DNA of 64,000 bases from Sphingomonas prati. GTDB lineage: Bacteria > Pseudomonadota > Alphaproteobacteria > Sphingomonadales > Sphingomonadaceae. Positions within the stretch are counted from its first letter, which is position 1. Each line of letters begins with the position of its first letter. This document shows, in pieces, positions 49,601 through 57,863 of the stretch. The translations under genes were made by a program, and so were the position numbers. Under the pieces are notes generated by a model that was not told where the DNA came from, made no database searches, and saw only the letters and a list, made by a program, of their open reading frames with translations. Location of the stretch: NCBI RefSeq assembly GCF_014643515.1, contig NZ_BMJP01000001.1:1651110-1715109 (forward strand). The letters run 5' to 3'.

Positions 49601-50021
49601 GATCCTGCGCACCGGAAAACCCCGCGGCCTCGCCACGATCGGCCTGCCGCAGGCCTGGCTGTTCCAGATCGCCTTCTCGGTCGTGTCACCGATCATCGAT
49701 CTCGCGCTGGTCATCAGCATCCTCGGCACCATGCTCCACGTCCACCAGCATGGCTGGGCCCAGACGCAGAGCGACGTGCTGCGCATGGCGGCGTTCTGGG
49801 TCGCGTTCACGACCGTCGACGTCGTCTGCGGCTGGATCGCCTACCGGCTGGACGGCAACCGCAGCCGCTACCCCGCAGGCCTCCTCGTGGGGCAACGCCT
49901 GATCTACCGGCAGCTGATGTATATTGTCGTGCTGCGCGCGGTGGCCGCTGCGCTCACCGGCCCCTGGGTCGGCTGGGGCCGCATGGAACGCAGCGGCCGC
50001 GTCCTGCAACCCGCAACCTGA
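46659..50021 (+). CDS. Three-domain polysaccharide protein: GH18-like, NodB deacetylase, GT2 synthase
   Basis: One 1120-residue polypeptide. After a basic N-terminus and a TM segment (SLVLAVLLLTALGGVFAF) comes a GH18-like domain (residues about 100-400; FYTPWDDASR, GVVFDLESLPAS with the D-x-E pair). A NodB polysaccharide deacetylase follows at about 475-680: VALTFDDGPDPTWTPAILKI, IGNHSYTHPNL, LFRAPYFGD. A TM pair at 690-735 leads to the GT2 domain: VSVLIPAFNE (750), IVIDDGSTDGTSQV, DADTQFEPL, then QRFRWAFGTLQCLWKH (QxxRW, 963), with C-terminal TM helices. It would make, deacetylate and cut one beta-linked amino sugar polymer, much as PgaABC do. Substrate is inferred. Confidence 0.9.
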   Translation: MNAPVFYDPSGRRRRWSLRSLVLAVLLLTALGGVFAFTIIDVPVPRPLAFGVERPHPRPLVQQVGHIRHKVSTRLHALFGRWLPLAPTGAAAAGGRPAHQAVIGFYTPWDDASRSSLTAHVAELDWLVPAMMSVTGPDHHLTTTDDPHLNAILDGAAHRPAILPMVQNVADAGWDGAGTAKLLHDPAARTRFLDQLEPLLAAHNARGVVFDLESLPASAQPDYKLFLKQAHARFAPRGWLVTLAVPVADSDWRLADYAKVADRLFIMAYDQHWPGSTPGPIAGQPWFAQATRAAVAQIGAAKSIVAIGSYAYDWTEHGGEATALSIEDTWLAAHDSGVVPRFDAASGNATFDYEESGKAHHVWMLDAASAWNELRVAHDQGVAGVALWRLGLEDPGIWPVFRGFHSGTLPDLTRIHASTSVDVEGTGELLRIDHVPTPGRRTMTVDGQGLIRNEVYHRLPTPYTVERTGHRPGLVALTFDDGPDPTWTPAILKILEARHVPGAFFVIGENAVTHPALLNDIIAAGSEIGNHSYTHPNLALESARGTRLELNATQRLIEAYTGHATRLFRAPYFGDAEPTTRDELDPVLAAQQDGYLNVGLHVDPNDWQRPGADAIVNQVVTQVGNDSAEQSAQVILLHDGGGDRAQTVAALPRIIDTLRARGYRFVPVSELAGLSASQVMPTVAGRDLAWVRVDVAVFLLVGGLAYAIRWLFFVAIVLGLGRAITLAVLAIIARRRERGIVPPAIDPARFVSVLIPAFNEARVIEASVRRVLASRDVALEVIVIDDGSTDGTSQVVAGAFADEPRVRLLTLANGGKAAALNTALRLARGDVVVALDADTQFEPLTIARLARWFVDPTLGAVAGNAQVGNRVNLVTRWQAIEYTTAQSLERRALAGFDAITVVPGAVGAWSRAALDAVGGYPVDTLAEDQDLTIAVQRAGWRVACDPEAVAWTEAPESFAALSRQRFRWAFGTLQCLWKHRAILRTGKPRGLATIGLPQAWLFQIAFSVVSPIIDLALVISILGTMLHVHQHGWAQTQSDVLRMAAFWVAFTTVDVVCGWIAYRLDGNRSRYPAGLLVGQRLIYRQLMYIVVLRAVAAALTGPWVGWGRMERSGRVLQPAT

Positions 50022-50044
50022 TCCACCGCCACCCGAGCCAGCCC

Positions 50045-51394
50045 TCAGGGCAGGTGCAGCACCACGCGCAGCCCCGGCCGGTTGTCCTCCAGGTCCATCG
50101 TCCCCTCGTGCAGCCCGGCGACCGCCGCGACCAGCGACAGGCCCAGCCCCGCCCCCTCCTGCTGCCGCGCCGGGTCCAGCCGCCCGAACCGGCGCAGGGC
50201 GGCGGCGCGGTCCTCCGGCGCGATCCCCGCCCCGGCATCCGCCACCGCCAGCTCCAGCCCGCCCTCCGCCGCGGCGACCGCGGACAACGTCACCACGCCC
50301 CCCGCCCGGCCATATTTCAGCGCATTGTCGATCAGATTGGCCAGCGCCTGCCCCACCAGTTCGCGGTGCAGCCGGTGGTGCAGCCCCGGCGTCGCGCGCC
50401 ATTCCAGGCTCTGCGCCTGTTCCTCCGCCAGCGGCCCGTACAGCTCGGCCAGATCCTCGATCAGCGCGGCGACATCAGTGTCGCTCCGCGCCGCGCGGCC
50501 GATCCCCGCCTCCGCGCGGCTGATCTCCAGCGCGGTCGTCAGCATGCGCAGCAGCCCGTCCGCCTCCACCGCGACCGTATCAAGCGCGGCCGATGCGACC
50601 GGATCGTCGGTCGATGCCGTCGCGCGGTCCAGCGTCGCGCGCAACCGCGTCAACGGCGATCGCAGGTCGTGCGCCAGCCCGTCCGTCACAAGCCGCAGCT
50701 CGCCCACTAATGTCTCGATCCGTTGCAGCATCGCATTGACGCCGCGCGCCAGCGTCTCGAACGCGTCGTTCGCGCCGGCCAGCGGCACGCGCTGCGTCAG
50801 GTCGCCCGCCGCCACCGCCTGCACCGTCCCCGCGATCCGCGCGACGCGGGCGTTCACTACGCGCGCCGCCACCACCGCGCCCAGCAGGGCCAGCGGCAGC
50901 GCCAGCAACGCCGCGCCCAGCATCGCATCCTCGACGATCACGGCCGGGGCGAAGTCGTCCTCGATCACCTCGCCGACGATCAGCCGCCCGCCGTCCGGCA
51001 TCTCGCGCGCGCCGACCACCACCCGCTCCGGCCCGCGCCGCCCGCCGATCCGCTCCAGGTCCAGCACATGCGCACGCCCGTTGTTGGGCAGCCCCGCCGG
51101 CGCCGCCGCCAGGTTGCCCGCGCGCACCCGCCCGGCCCGGTCGGTCAGCAGGATGACCATGTCGGTCCCGGGATCGGCGCGCAGCCGCGCGGTGATGCTT
51201 TCGGCCAGCGCCACGGGGTCATGCGGGTCCGGCAACGTCGCCGCCAGATGCATCGCATGCACCCGCGCGACACGCAGCGCCTCGCCCGCCGTCATCTGCC
51301 GCACGGTCAACAGGATCGCCGCGGCCGACGCCAGCTGCAGCAGGAACACCAGCACCACGAACCCGAAGGTCGACGACCGGAGCCAGCGCCGCAC
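50045..51394 (-). CDS. Two-component sensor histidine kinase
   Basis: A 449-residue membrane kinase. Two TM segments (STFGFVVLVFLLQLASAAAI and LLALPLALLGAVVAARVVNA) enclose a periplasmic sensor of about 140 residues, followed by a HAMP domain, the H-box HDLRSPLTRLRATLDRA, the N-box LANLIDNALKYGRA and G-boxes VADAGAGI and GAGLGLSLVAAV. ATG at 51394 is 11 bases after the response regulator stop, the usual regulator-kinase order on the minus strand. The signal is unknown. Confidence 0.94.
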   Translation of the reverse strand: MRRWLRSSTFGFVVLVFLLQLASAAAILLTVRQMTAGEALRVARVHAMHLAATLPDPHDPVALAESITARLRADPGTDMVILLTDRAGRVRAGNLAAAPAGLPNNGRAHVLDLERIGGRRGPERVVVGAREMPDGGRLIVGEVIEDDFAPAVIVEDAMLGAALLALPLALLGAVVAARVVNARVARIAGTVQAVAAGDLTQRVPLAGANDAFETLARGVNAMLQRIETLVGELRLVTDGLAHDLRSPLTRLRATLDRATASTDDPVASAALDTVAVEADGLLRMLTTALEISRAEAGIGRAARSDTDVAALIEDLAELYGPLAEEQAQSLEWRATPGLHHRLHRELVGQALANLIDNALKYGRAGGVVTLSAVAAAEGGLELAVADAGAGIAPEDRAAALRRFGRLDPARQQEGAGLGLSLVAAVAGLHEGTMDLEDNRPGLRVVLHLP

Positions 51395-51405
51395 GCGAAC
51401 CCGTC

Positions 51406-52092
51406 TCAGCCCAAAACGCCCAGCCGGTAACCCGCGCCGCGCACCGTGTGCAGCAGGATCGGCACATGCCCCTCGTCGATCTTCTTGCGAAGCCGGCTGA
51501 CATGCACGTCGATCACGTTGGTACCGGGGTCAAAATGATAATCCCACACGCCTTCCAGCAACATCGTGCGCGTCACCACCTCTTCCTTGTGACGCAGCAG
51601 ATATTCCAGCAGCCGGAACTCGCGCGGCTGCAGCTCGATCACCTGGTCGTCGCGCCGCACCTTGCGCGCCAGCAGGTCCATTTCCAGGTTCGCGCAGGAC
51701 AGCTTCGTCTCCACCGTCGGCACCACCGCCCCGCGACGGATCAGCACCCGGATCCGCGCGAGCAGCTCGGCAAAGGCGAACGGCTTGGTCAGGTAGTCGT
51801 CGGCGCCGGCGACCAGCCCGCCGACCCGGTCCTCGACCGCGGCGCGCGCCGACAGGACCAGCACCGGCGTCGCGATCCCGCTCGCCCGCATGGCGCCCAG
51901 CACCGCTAGGCCGTCCAGCCCGGGCAACATCCGGTCGAGCACGATCGCGGCATAATCCCCGTCGGTGGCGTGGAACAGACCGTCGCGCCCGTTATCCGCG
52001 CGATCGACGACGAACCCTTCCTCGACCAGCCCCTTGGCGATGTACGCAGCGGTGGTGGCGTCGTCCTCCACCACCAGGATCCTGTGCCCCAC
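51406..52092 (-). CDS. Two-component response regulator, OmpR/PhoB family
   Basis: A 228-residue regulator. The receiver domain has the acidic pocket VVEDD, phosphorylation aspartate in IVLDRMLPGLDGLAV and lysine in DDYLTKPFAFAELLARI. The winged-helix C-terminal DNA-binding domain has VIELQPREFRLLEYLLRHKE and HVSRLRKKID. GTG at 52092 gives a receiver start directly before HRILVVEDD with a G-rich ribosome binding stretch upstream; ATGs at 52107 and 52125 are alternatives. It is transcribed ahead of the kinase and likely coregulated with it. Confidence 0.93.
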   Translation of the reverse strand: MGHRILVVEDDATTAAYIAKGLVEEGFVVDRADNGRDGLFHATDGDYAAIVLDRMLPGLDGLAVLGAMRASGIATPVLVLSARAAVEDRVGGLVAGADDYLTKPFAFAELLARIRVLIRRGAVVPTVETKLSCANLEMDLLARKVRRDDQVIELQPREFRLLEYLLRHKEEVVTRTMLLEGVWDYHFDPGTNVIDVHVSRLRKKIDEGHVPILLHTVRGAGYRLGVLG

Positions 52093-52187
52093 GCCATCCC
52101 CCCGCATCGTAACGGACTGGATCATAGGACAACGCCGTGGGGAAAGCGAACGGTGCGCGGACGCGACATGTCACCGGTTTCCTTGGA

Positions 52188-52226
52188 AGGGGAGGGACAC
52201 CGCGGATCGCGGCTCTCCCTCCCTAT
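52188..52226 (-). terminator. Hairpin downstream of the PHA-system gene
   Basis: AGGGGAGGGACACCGCG paired with CGCGGCTCTCCCTCCCT, a long GC-rich stem with a few mismatches. It lies between the PHA-system gene and the response regulator gene, both minus strand. No T-run follows it, so its terminator role is only likely. Confidence 0.45.
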
Positions 52227-52294
52227 CGGACCCGGTCGCCGCGGACCGTGTCCGCGACATGACCGATCGGTAATGGAGCGGCCGGGGCCGCGCG

Positions 52295-52630
52295 TCAGGT
52301 CCGGTTGGTCTTGCTGTCGTCGCCCAGCAGCAGGTCCGACCCCTTGGCCTTCACGCCCGCCGCGATCGCACCGGTGAAGAACGACAGCATCCCCGGCAGG
52401 ATCAGGCTGACCCGCACCAGCGTGTCCTGCACGTCCAGCGTCGCGGTCACTTCCTGCCCCATCGCGGCGACCTGCATCGTCATGCGATCCTCACCCTCCC
52501 ACGACGATTTCACCGTCGCAACGCCGCCCGGGATGTGCCCCGGCAGCTCGCCGATCCGCGATCGGATGCGGCGGCGCGCCTCGTCGCGGCCAAGGCTGTG
52601 GGGAAGGTCGATGATCGTTGGATTTGCCAT
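52295..52630 (-). CDS. Polyhydroxyalkanoic acid system family protein
   Basis: A 111-residue protein matching the PHA_gran_rgn family (TIGR02610): IIDLPHSLGRDEARRRIRSR at the start, WEGEDRMTMQVAAMGQEVTA in the middle, and LILPGMLSFFTGAIAAGVKA near the end. Members are small, alpha/beta proteins associated with polyhydroxyalkanoate granules or their regulation; no phaC or phaP gene is nearby. The start MANPTI at 52630 fits the family. Confidence 0.82.
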   Translation of the reverse strand: MANPTIIDLPHSLGRDEARRRIRSRIGELPGHIPGGVATVKSSWEGEDRMTMQVAAMGQEVTATLDVQDTLVRVSLILPGMLSFFTGAIAAGVKAKGSDLLLGDDSKTNRT

Positions 52631-52831
52631 GCGCCACATTTAGGCACGCCGACGCGCTCGCGCCAGCCGGGGACGGCGTCGGACGATCCGCGACCCGTGC
52701 CGTCGCAACGATGTGGTGTTATTGGTAAATCCGTTACGGCCGTGTAAGGCATCGGGGAACAGCGACGGGGGGTCGCGACGTCGCCGATCGGTCGGCGGCC
52801 GCCCCCGCCGGCTCAGCACAGGAATATGCCG

Positions 52832-53017
52832 ATGGCGACCACGCCCAACCTGCTCGAACGCGCGTTCGAACTCGCGCGCAGTGGCGGCTGCACGAACATC
52901 GACGATGTCGTGCGCAAGCTGAAATCCGAAAACTATGATCAGGTCGACGCCCACATGGCCGGCAGCCAGATCCGCCGCCAGCTGCGCCAGGAATTCCAGG
53001 ACGCCCGTCGCAAGTGA
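52832..53017 (+). CDS. Small hypothetical protein (61 aa)
   Basis: A 61-residue, mostly helical protein: TPNLLERAFELARSGGCTN, IDDVVRKLKSENYDQVDAHM then SQIRRQLRQEFQDARR. I do not recognise a named family, though similar short proteins with a G-x-x-S-I-x-x-L-L-pattern occur in alphaproteobacteria. ATG at 52832 is preferred because CACAGGA lies 8 bases upstream; the ATG at 52826 is too close to it. It is followed by two further small genes on the same strand. Confidence 0.7.
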   Translation: MATTPNLLERAFELARSGGCTNIDDVVRKLKSENYDQVDAHMAGSQIRRQLRQEFQDARRK

Positions 53018-53072
53018 CGGAACGATCCCGCCTCCGTCGGGGTTTTCTGCCCTGACGGACGGGAGAATGACG

Positions 53073-53288
53073 ATGGGCGACGACGGTACGCAGCCGATGC
53101 AGGCCGATGGGCAAGACAGCCCGAAACTCCGCCCCGACGGCACCGCCCCCGCGCAACGCGGCCGCGGCCCCGCCGGCGAATCGAACGGTGGCGCTTATTC
53201 CGACGGCGGCGGCAAGGCAGCGGCCGAAGATGATGCCGCGCTCGTGTCCCCGCACAACGACCGCTCCTCCCCGTCCGAAAAGGCCTGA
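53073..53288 (+). CDS. Small hydrophilic hypothetical protein (71 aa)
   Basis: A 71-residue protein with no hydrophobic segment: charged, Gly/Pro/Ala/Asp-rich (DGTQPMQADGQDSPKLRPDG, SDGGGKAAAEDDAALVSPH), probably intrinsically disordered. No family recognised. ATG 53073 has GGGAG at a good distance; the ATG at 53067 is too near it. It ends three bases before the next gene, so it probably belongs to a small operon. Confidence 0.6.
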   Translation: MGDDGTQPMQADGQDSPKLRPDGTAPAQRGRGPAGESNGGAYSDGGGKAAAEDDAALVSPHNDRSSPSEKA

Positions 53289-53291
53289 TCC

Positions 53292-53606
53292 ATGTCCAAC
53301 TCCCCCAGCACCATCGTCGGCACGTTCGACACCCGCCGCGCCGCCGACATCGCGGTCGAACATCTCGTCCAGGAATATGGCCTCGACCGCGCCGCGATAA
53401 TGGTCGCTCCAGTGTCTGACGCGAACAGCGCAGGCGTCGAAGCCGCCGGTGCCGACGTCGAAAGCGGCCACCCCGACGTCGAAACGAACGCCGCCCCCGC
53501 CCTCTCCGGCGCACTGACCGTCACCGTCGACATGAACGCGGACGAAGCCGAAGCCGTCCAGCAAGCCTTTAGCGACGCCGGCGCCACCAAGGTCGAACGC
53601 GCCTAA
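53292..53606 (+). CDS. Small protein with a general-stress-like (GSMP/SPOR-like) half
   Basis: A 104-residue protein. The first half (TIVGTFDTRRAADIAVEHLV, then YGLDRAAIMVAPVSD) resembles the short helix-strand domain of general stress protein 17M-like families, and the second half is more acidic (ADVESGHPDVETN, VTVDMNADEAEAVQQAFSDA). I give no function. It lies three bases after the preceding small gene and is followed by a family D half repeat. Confidence 0.65.
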   Translation: MSNSPSTIVGTFDTRRAADIAVEHLVQEYGLDRAAIMVAPVSDANSAGVEAAGADVESGHPDVETNAAPALSGALTVTVDMNADEAEAVQQAFSDAGATKVERA

Positions 53607-53615
53607 TTCTGTTTC

Positions 53616-53654
53616 TAAGCCCCTCCCCTTCAGGGGAGGGGTTGGGGTGGGGCT
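53616..53654. repeat. Single-half family D repeat, copy D5 (possible bidirectional terminator)
   Basis: AAGCCCCTCCCCTTCAGGGG then AGGGGTTGGGGTGGGG, a hairpin between two convergent genes. It is nearly identical in sequence to the third half of D3. Confidence 0.78.
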
Positions 53655-53661
53655 GACCGCT

Positions 53662-55020
53662 TCAATTCCGCAACGCCGTAGGTAAGACCGCCTCCGCGCG
53701 CTCATCCCCCGCTCGCCAGAATGCCACCCCCAGCAGCACCGTAGACAACCCCGTCGCGATGAATGTCGCCCAGGCCGCCCCGATCGGCCCCATCCACCGC
53801 AACATCCCTGCCAACAGCGCGATATAAACGACCGTTGCCAACCCGCGCGCGACCAACGCCGCCCCCGGCCGCCCGATCGCGACCAGCGCCGGCTCCAGCC
53901 CGAACCCCACTAGGTTGAGCGCCGACGCCAGCGTCAGCACCACCAGCACGGGATATGCGAACACATAGTCCGGCCCGCCGACGAACAGCAGGATATGCCG
54001 TCCCGCCGCCGCGATCAGCACCACCGACGCCAGCCCAAGCGCCGCGCTGATCCACGCCGTCCGCGCCAGCACCGGCACCAGCGCGCGCGGGCTGCCCCCC
54101 ACAGACATCCGCGCGAACTCCGGATAGATCGACCGCGCCAGCGACGTGACCGGCTTGGTCAGCGCGGTGCCGAGCTGCGTCGCCATCCGATACCCGCCCG
54201 CCCCGGCCGGCCCGGCGATCCAGCCGACCGCCAGCACCGGCACCTGCTGCCACACCAGTCCGATCGACGCGGTCAGGTTCGTCGTGATCGAAAAGCGCCA
54301 GATCCCCGGATTGCCCGTCGTCAGCCCGCGCAGCCCCCATCGGCCGCGCCCGCCGACCATGTCGCGCTTGACCAGTTCGCGCCACGCCTGCCACCACATC
54401 GACGCGGTCGTGATCAGGTCGGCCAGCGCCCAGGCGAGCAGATACCCGGCCAGCCCGCCGTCCAGCACCCACGCCGCCAGCGTCCCGATCAGCCGCGTCG
54501 TCGGCAGCGTCAGTTCGGCATAGGCCGCCAGATCGAACCGGTCGAACAGCCGCAGCACCCCCGTCGGCGCGCCGCGCTGCGTGAAGATCAGCGACAGCCC
54601 GAACCACGCGGCCAGCACCTGCGTCTCGTGCGACCAGCCGATCGCCGGCCCGATGATCAGCGCCCCCGCCACCGCGATCGCCCCGCCCGCCAACGCGGCG
54701 CCTAAGTCCAGCAACGTCGAGAACAGCAGCACCTGCCCGAACAGCTCGGGCCGCGCATCCGCCCGGTGATGCGCGCCATAGCGGATCACCGTCTGCCACG
54801 ACTGGAACCCGACGACATTGGCCAGCGCCTGACCGTACGCCAGGATCATCGCGAACAGCCCGAACCCGGCTACCCCCAGCGTCCGCGCGACCAGCGCCAG
54901 ATAAACGAGGCTGAACAACCCGCCCACGCCCTTGCCGCCCAGCAACCAGGCGGCATTGCGCATCGCGCGGCGAATGGGCCCTTCGGGGCGGGGGGCGTCG
55001 GTCGCGGCGTCGGGCGTCAT
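53662..55020 (-). CDS. Lipopolysaccharide/oligosaccharide flippase (Wzx-like, MATE-fold)
   Basis: A 452-residue, 12-TM protein. It resembles the oligosaccharide flippase group (PF01943/13440) with an N-terminal GVGGLFSLVYLALVARTLGV, QALANVVGFQSWQTVIRYGA and a long set of Ala/Val-rich helices. Such proteins move lipid-linked sugars across the inner membrane. No glycosyltransferase or LPS gene adjoins it, so the substrate is unknown. Start ATG 55020. Confidence 0.85.
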   Translation of the reverse strand: MTPDAATDAPRPEGPIRRAMRNAAWLLGGKGVGGLFSLVYLALVARTLGVAGFGLFAMILAYGQALANVVGFQSWQTVIRYGAHHRADARPELFGQVLLFSTLLDLGAALAGGAIAVAGALIIGPAIGWSHETQVLAAWFGLSLIFTQRGAPTGVLRLFDRFDLAAYAELTLPTTRLIGTLAAWVLDGGLAGYLLAWALADLITTASMWWQAWRELVKRDMVGGRGRWGLRGLTTGNPGIWRFSITTNLTASIGLVWQQVPVLAVGWIAGPAGAGGYRMATQLGTALTKPVTSLARSIYPEFARMSVGGSPRALVPVLARTAWISAALGLASVVLIAAAGRHILLFVGGPDYVFAYPVLVVLTLASALNLVGFGLEPALVAIGRPGAALVARGLATVVYIALLAGMLRWMGPIGAAWATFIATGLSTVLLGVAFWRAGDERAEAVLPTALRN

Positions 55021-55076
55021 TCCCCGCTCCCTAGCCGATCGGCCCCGCGCGGCAAATCGCGCGGATCAACGCGGGT

Positions 55077-55799
55077 TCAGTCCACCCCGTCGAGTTCCGG
55101 ATAATGGCGGAAGATCCCGTCCGAAAACGCCTGCCGCCGCGGGCTCGCCAGATACGCCTGCAACTCCGGCAGTGCCGCCACCCGCGCCCGCAACGCGGCG
55201 ACATGCGGTCGATCCGCGATCACCGCGGCGAACCGCTGCGGAAACGCGAACGCCAGCCCCTCGGCCAGCTGGAACAGCGACAGGTCGGCATAGCTCCACG
55301 TCGCCCCGCCCAGCCAGTCGCCACGCACCGCCAGCACCCGCTCGAAATAATCGAGGAATTTCGGCATCCGCTCCGCGCGGAACGCCTCGGCCCGCCGCGC
55401 CGCCTCGGGCATCTGGTCCTCGTACCGCAACGCCACCGACACCGGATGGTGCACGTCGTGCGCCTCCGCCACCATGTCCGCGATCGTCAGCTGCAGCTGC
55501 GCCGCCCAGTATCGCCCGGCCGGATCGGCCGGTGCCAGCCCGTGCCGATCGCCCAGAAACGCCAGGATGTTGGCGACCTGCGCGATACGCATGCCGTCCG
55601 CCACCAGATAGGGCGGCGCGAACGGCGGCGCGGGATCTTCCCGCTCCATATCGTCGAGCATCGCCGACATGCCGCTGTCCGCATCCGGCGCAGCCATCAC
55701 GACGTCGCGGTACGGGATGCGGCCCGCTTCCAGTGCCAGCCGCACGAACTCGCCGCGTCCCGGTATCCCCGGCCAATACCACAGCTCGTACACGCTCAT
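55077..55799 (-). CDS. Glutathione S-transferase family protein
   Basis: A 240-residue GST. The thioredoxin-like N-terminus has YELWYWPGIPGRGEFVRLAL, as in the alphaproteobacterial and sigma-type class, and PYLVADGMRIAQVANILAFL has the gamma-Glu-binding region. The helical C-terminal domain contains SYADLSLFQLAEGLAFAF. The exact substrate is not known. Start MSVYEL (55799), one base from the BolA-family stop, so it is probably cotranscribed with it. Confidence 0.9.
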   Translation of the reverse strand: MSVYELWYWPGIPGRGEFVRLALEAGRIPYRDVVMAAPDADSGMSAMLDDMEREDPAPPFAPPYLVADGMRIAQVANILAFLGDRHGLAPADPAGRYWAAQLQLTIADMVAEAHDVHHPVSVALRYEDQMPEAARRAEAFRAERMPKFLDYFERVLAVRGDWLGGATWSYADLSLFQLAEGLAFAFPQRFAAVIADRPHVAALRARVAALPELQAYLASPRRQAFSDGIFRHYPELDGVD

Positions 55800-55800
55800 G

Positions 55801-56088
55801 TCACAGCTCCCCCGGCGCACGCGCCTTGATCACCAGCGCATGGACCCGTTCGCGCAGCAAGTCCGCCAGCGCGCGATTGACCAGCCGCTGCCGCGCCACG
55901 CGGTTCAGCCCGTCGAACGCGGCCGCGACGATATCGACCGTGAAATGGCTTTCGCCGCGCGCATCGTGGCCGCCGTGGCCGCGGTGCGCCTCGCTGTCGT
56001 CGATCACCGCGAGGTGGGTGGGGTTCAGCGCGGCCGTCAGCCGTTCCGTCATTTCGGCCGCTACCGGCCCGGTGGTGTGCTGCATCAT
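55801..56088 (-). CDS. BolA family protein
   Basis: A 95-residue BolA/IbaG-like protein with the family pattern: VAAEMTERLTAALNPTHLAV then DDSEAHRGHGG (the histidine cluster), ESHFTVDIVAAAFDGL and RVARQRLVNRALADLL, ending in VHALVIKARAPGEL. BolA proteins bind monothiol glutaredoxins and iron-sulfur clusters. The start is at one of two adjacent ATGs (56088). In alphaproteobacteria this gene lies near the J-domain and cobS/cobT genes, as here. Confidence 0.93.
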   Translation of the reverse strand: MMQHTTGPVAAEMTERLTAALNPTHLAVIDDSEAHRGHGGHDARGESHFTVDIVAAAFDGLNRVARQRLVNRALADLLRERVHALVIKARAPGEL

Positions 56089-56127
56089 GCCACCTATATA
56101 GCTTCCTTTCGCAGGAGTTGGCAGACA

Positions 56128-56730
56128 TTGGCGAGCGACGGCCCGGCCCCGAAACGCAGCCCCCGGTTTCACGGGCGCGTCGAGAACAACGGCCGGCTGT
56201 GCGATGCAGACGGCTGCTTCGGCGACGGCGAGTTCCGCGCGCCCAACATCGACGGCAAGCGCCCCGGTTTCGACGGTCCCGGCGACTGGCGCTGGTACTG
56301 CCTCGATCATATCCGCGCGTTCAACGGCGGCTATAATTTCTTTGCCGGCATGACGACGGACCAGATCGAGGCGGCGCAGCGCCCACTCGCCGGCTGGGAA
56401 CGCGAAACCCGCGCCTTCTCCGCGACGCCGGCCGGCACGCCGAAATGGGCCGACTTCGTCGATCCGCTCGATGCGATCGGCGCGAAGTTCGCCGCCCGCA
56501 TGCCACGGGCCCGCGCCGACGGCCGCCCCTTGAGCGATGCCGACCGCCGCGCGCTCAAGGCGCTCGAACTGGACGTCGACAGCGACCGCCGTACGCTCCG
56601 TGCGCGCTACGCCGAACTCGTCCGGCTGTACCACCCCGACCGCAACGGCGGGGACCGCAGCCACGAACGCGCGCTCCAGGCGGTCATCACCGCCTACACC
56701 CACCTGAAGGGCGCCCCCGCCTTCGCCTGA
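56128..56730 (+). CDS. J domain-containing protein
   Basis: A 200-residue protein with a C-terminal J domain, RRTLRARYAELVRLYHPDRNGG, containing the HPD motif that stimulates DnaK. The N-terminal part has cysteines in RLCDADGC and WYCLDHIRAFN and a conserved WADFVDPLDAIG segment. The start is TTG at 56128 with AGGAG 10 bases upstream; no ATG gives the conserved N-terminus. It is divergent from bolA and directly upstream of cobS, with which it may share a function. Confidence 0.88.
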   Translation: MASDGPAPKRSPRFHGRVENNGRLCDADGCFGDGEFRAPNIDGKRPGFDGPGDWRWYCLDHIRAFNGGYNFFAGMTTDQIEAAQRPLAGWERETRAFSATPAGTPKWADFVDPLDAIGAKFAARMPRARADGRPLSDADRRALKALELDVDSDRRTLRARYAELVRLYHPDRNGGDRSHERALQAVITAYTHLKGAPAFA

Positions 56731-56850
56731 CCGCTTATCTCGCCGGGGTCGGACATTTTGGCACGTTCAGGGCGTTGCCCAACACGAACCATCCCTCTAC
56801 CCCTCACCTCGACCCGGCGCCGCTGTCGCGCCCGACCAGGACCGCCCAAG

Positions 56851-57855
56851 ATGACCGAGATTTCGAACGTACAGCCGGATACGCGCGCCGACACGATCAT
56901 GGACGCACCGGACAAGATGGTGAAGATTCGCGAGGCGTTCGGCGTCGACAGCGACATGGAGGTCCCGGCCTTCTCCGTCGCCGACGAACGCGTGCCCGAT
57001 CTCGACCCGGCCTATGTGTTCGATCCGGACACCACGCTCGCGATCTGCGCCGGCTTCGCGCACAACCGCCGTGTCATGGTCCAGGGCTATCACGGTACCG
57101 GCAAGTCGACCCACGTCGAACAGGTCGCGGCGCGCCTCAACTGGCCCTGCATCCGGATCAACCTCGATGCGCACATCAGCCGCATCGACCTCGTCGGTCG
57201 CGATGCGATCGTGCTGAAGGACGGCAAGCAGGTCACCGAATTCAAGGAAGGCCTGCTCCCCTGGGCGCTCCAGACGCCGACCGCCATCGTGTTCGACGAA
57301 TATGACGCCGGCCGTCCGGACGTGATGTTCGTGATCCAGCGCGTGCTGGAAACGGAGGGCAAGCTGACACTGCTCGACCAGAACCGCGTCATCCGCCCGA
57401 ACCCGTGGTTCCGGCTGTTCGCCACGTCCAATACGGTCGGCCTCGGCGACACTACCGGGCTGTATCACGGCACGCAGCAGATCAACCAGGGTCAGATGGA
57501 CCGCTGGAACATCGTCGTGACGCTCAACTACCTGCCCGCCGCGGTCGAGGCGCAGATCGTGCTCGCCAAGTCCGGCGAATATGACAAGCCCGACGGTAAG
57601 AAGGTCGTGACCCAGATGGTCAAGGTCGCCGACATGACGCGCCAGGGCTTCATCGCCGGCGACATCTCGACCGTCATGAGCCCACGCACCGTTATCAGCT
57701 GGGCGCAGAACGCGCTGATCTTCGGCGATGTCGGCTTCGCGTTCCGGCTGTCGTTCCTCAACAAGTGCGATGAGGCGGAGCGTCCGCTGGTCGCGGAATA
57801 TTATCAGCGCGTATTCGGCAAGGACCTGCCCGAAAGCGTGGTCGGAAAGGCGTGA
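56851..57855 (+). CDS. cobS: Cobaltochelatase subunit CobS (AAA ATPase)
   Basis: A 334-residue AAA+ protein: Walker [19 protein letters not shown], Walker [17 protein letters not shown], and [15 protein letters not shown] toward the sensor region. In the aerobic cobalamin pathway CobS with CobT forms the ATPase chaperone for CobN in inserting cobalt into hydrogenobyrinic acid a,c-diamide. The start MTEISN (56851) is the family start. cobT follows after 8 bases. CobN is not in this window. Confidence 0.95.
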   Translation: MTEISNVQPDTRADTIMDAPDKMVKIREAFGVDSDMEVPAFSVADERVPDLDPAYVFDPDTTLAICAGFAHNRRVMVQGYHGTGKSTHVEQVAARLNWPCIRINLDAHISRIDLVGRDAIVLKDGKQVTEFKEGLLPWALQTPTAIVFDEYDAGRPDVMFVIQRVLETEGKLTLLDQNRVIRPNPWFRLFATSNTVGLGDTTGLYHGTQQINQGQMDRWNIVVTLNYLPAAVEAQIVLAKSGEYDKPDGKKVVTQMVKVADMTRQGFIAGDISTVMSPRTVISWAQNALIFGDVGFAFRLSFLNKCDEAERPLVAEYYQRVFGKDLPESVVGKA

Positions 57856-57863
57856 CCGTCTAG

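Noticed and set aside
56731..56850. Cobalamin riboswitch upstream of cobS
   Set aside because: The 120-base gap is too short and no B12-box-like sequence was seen.
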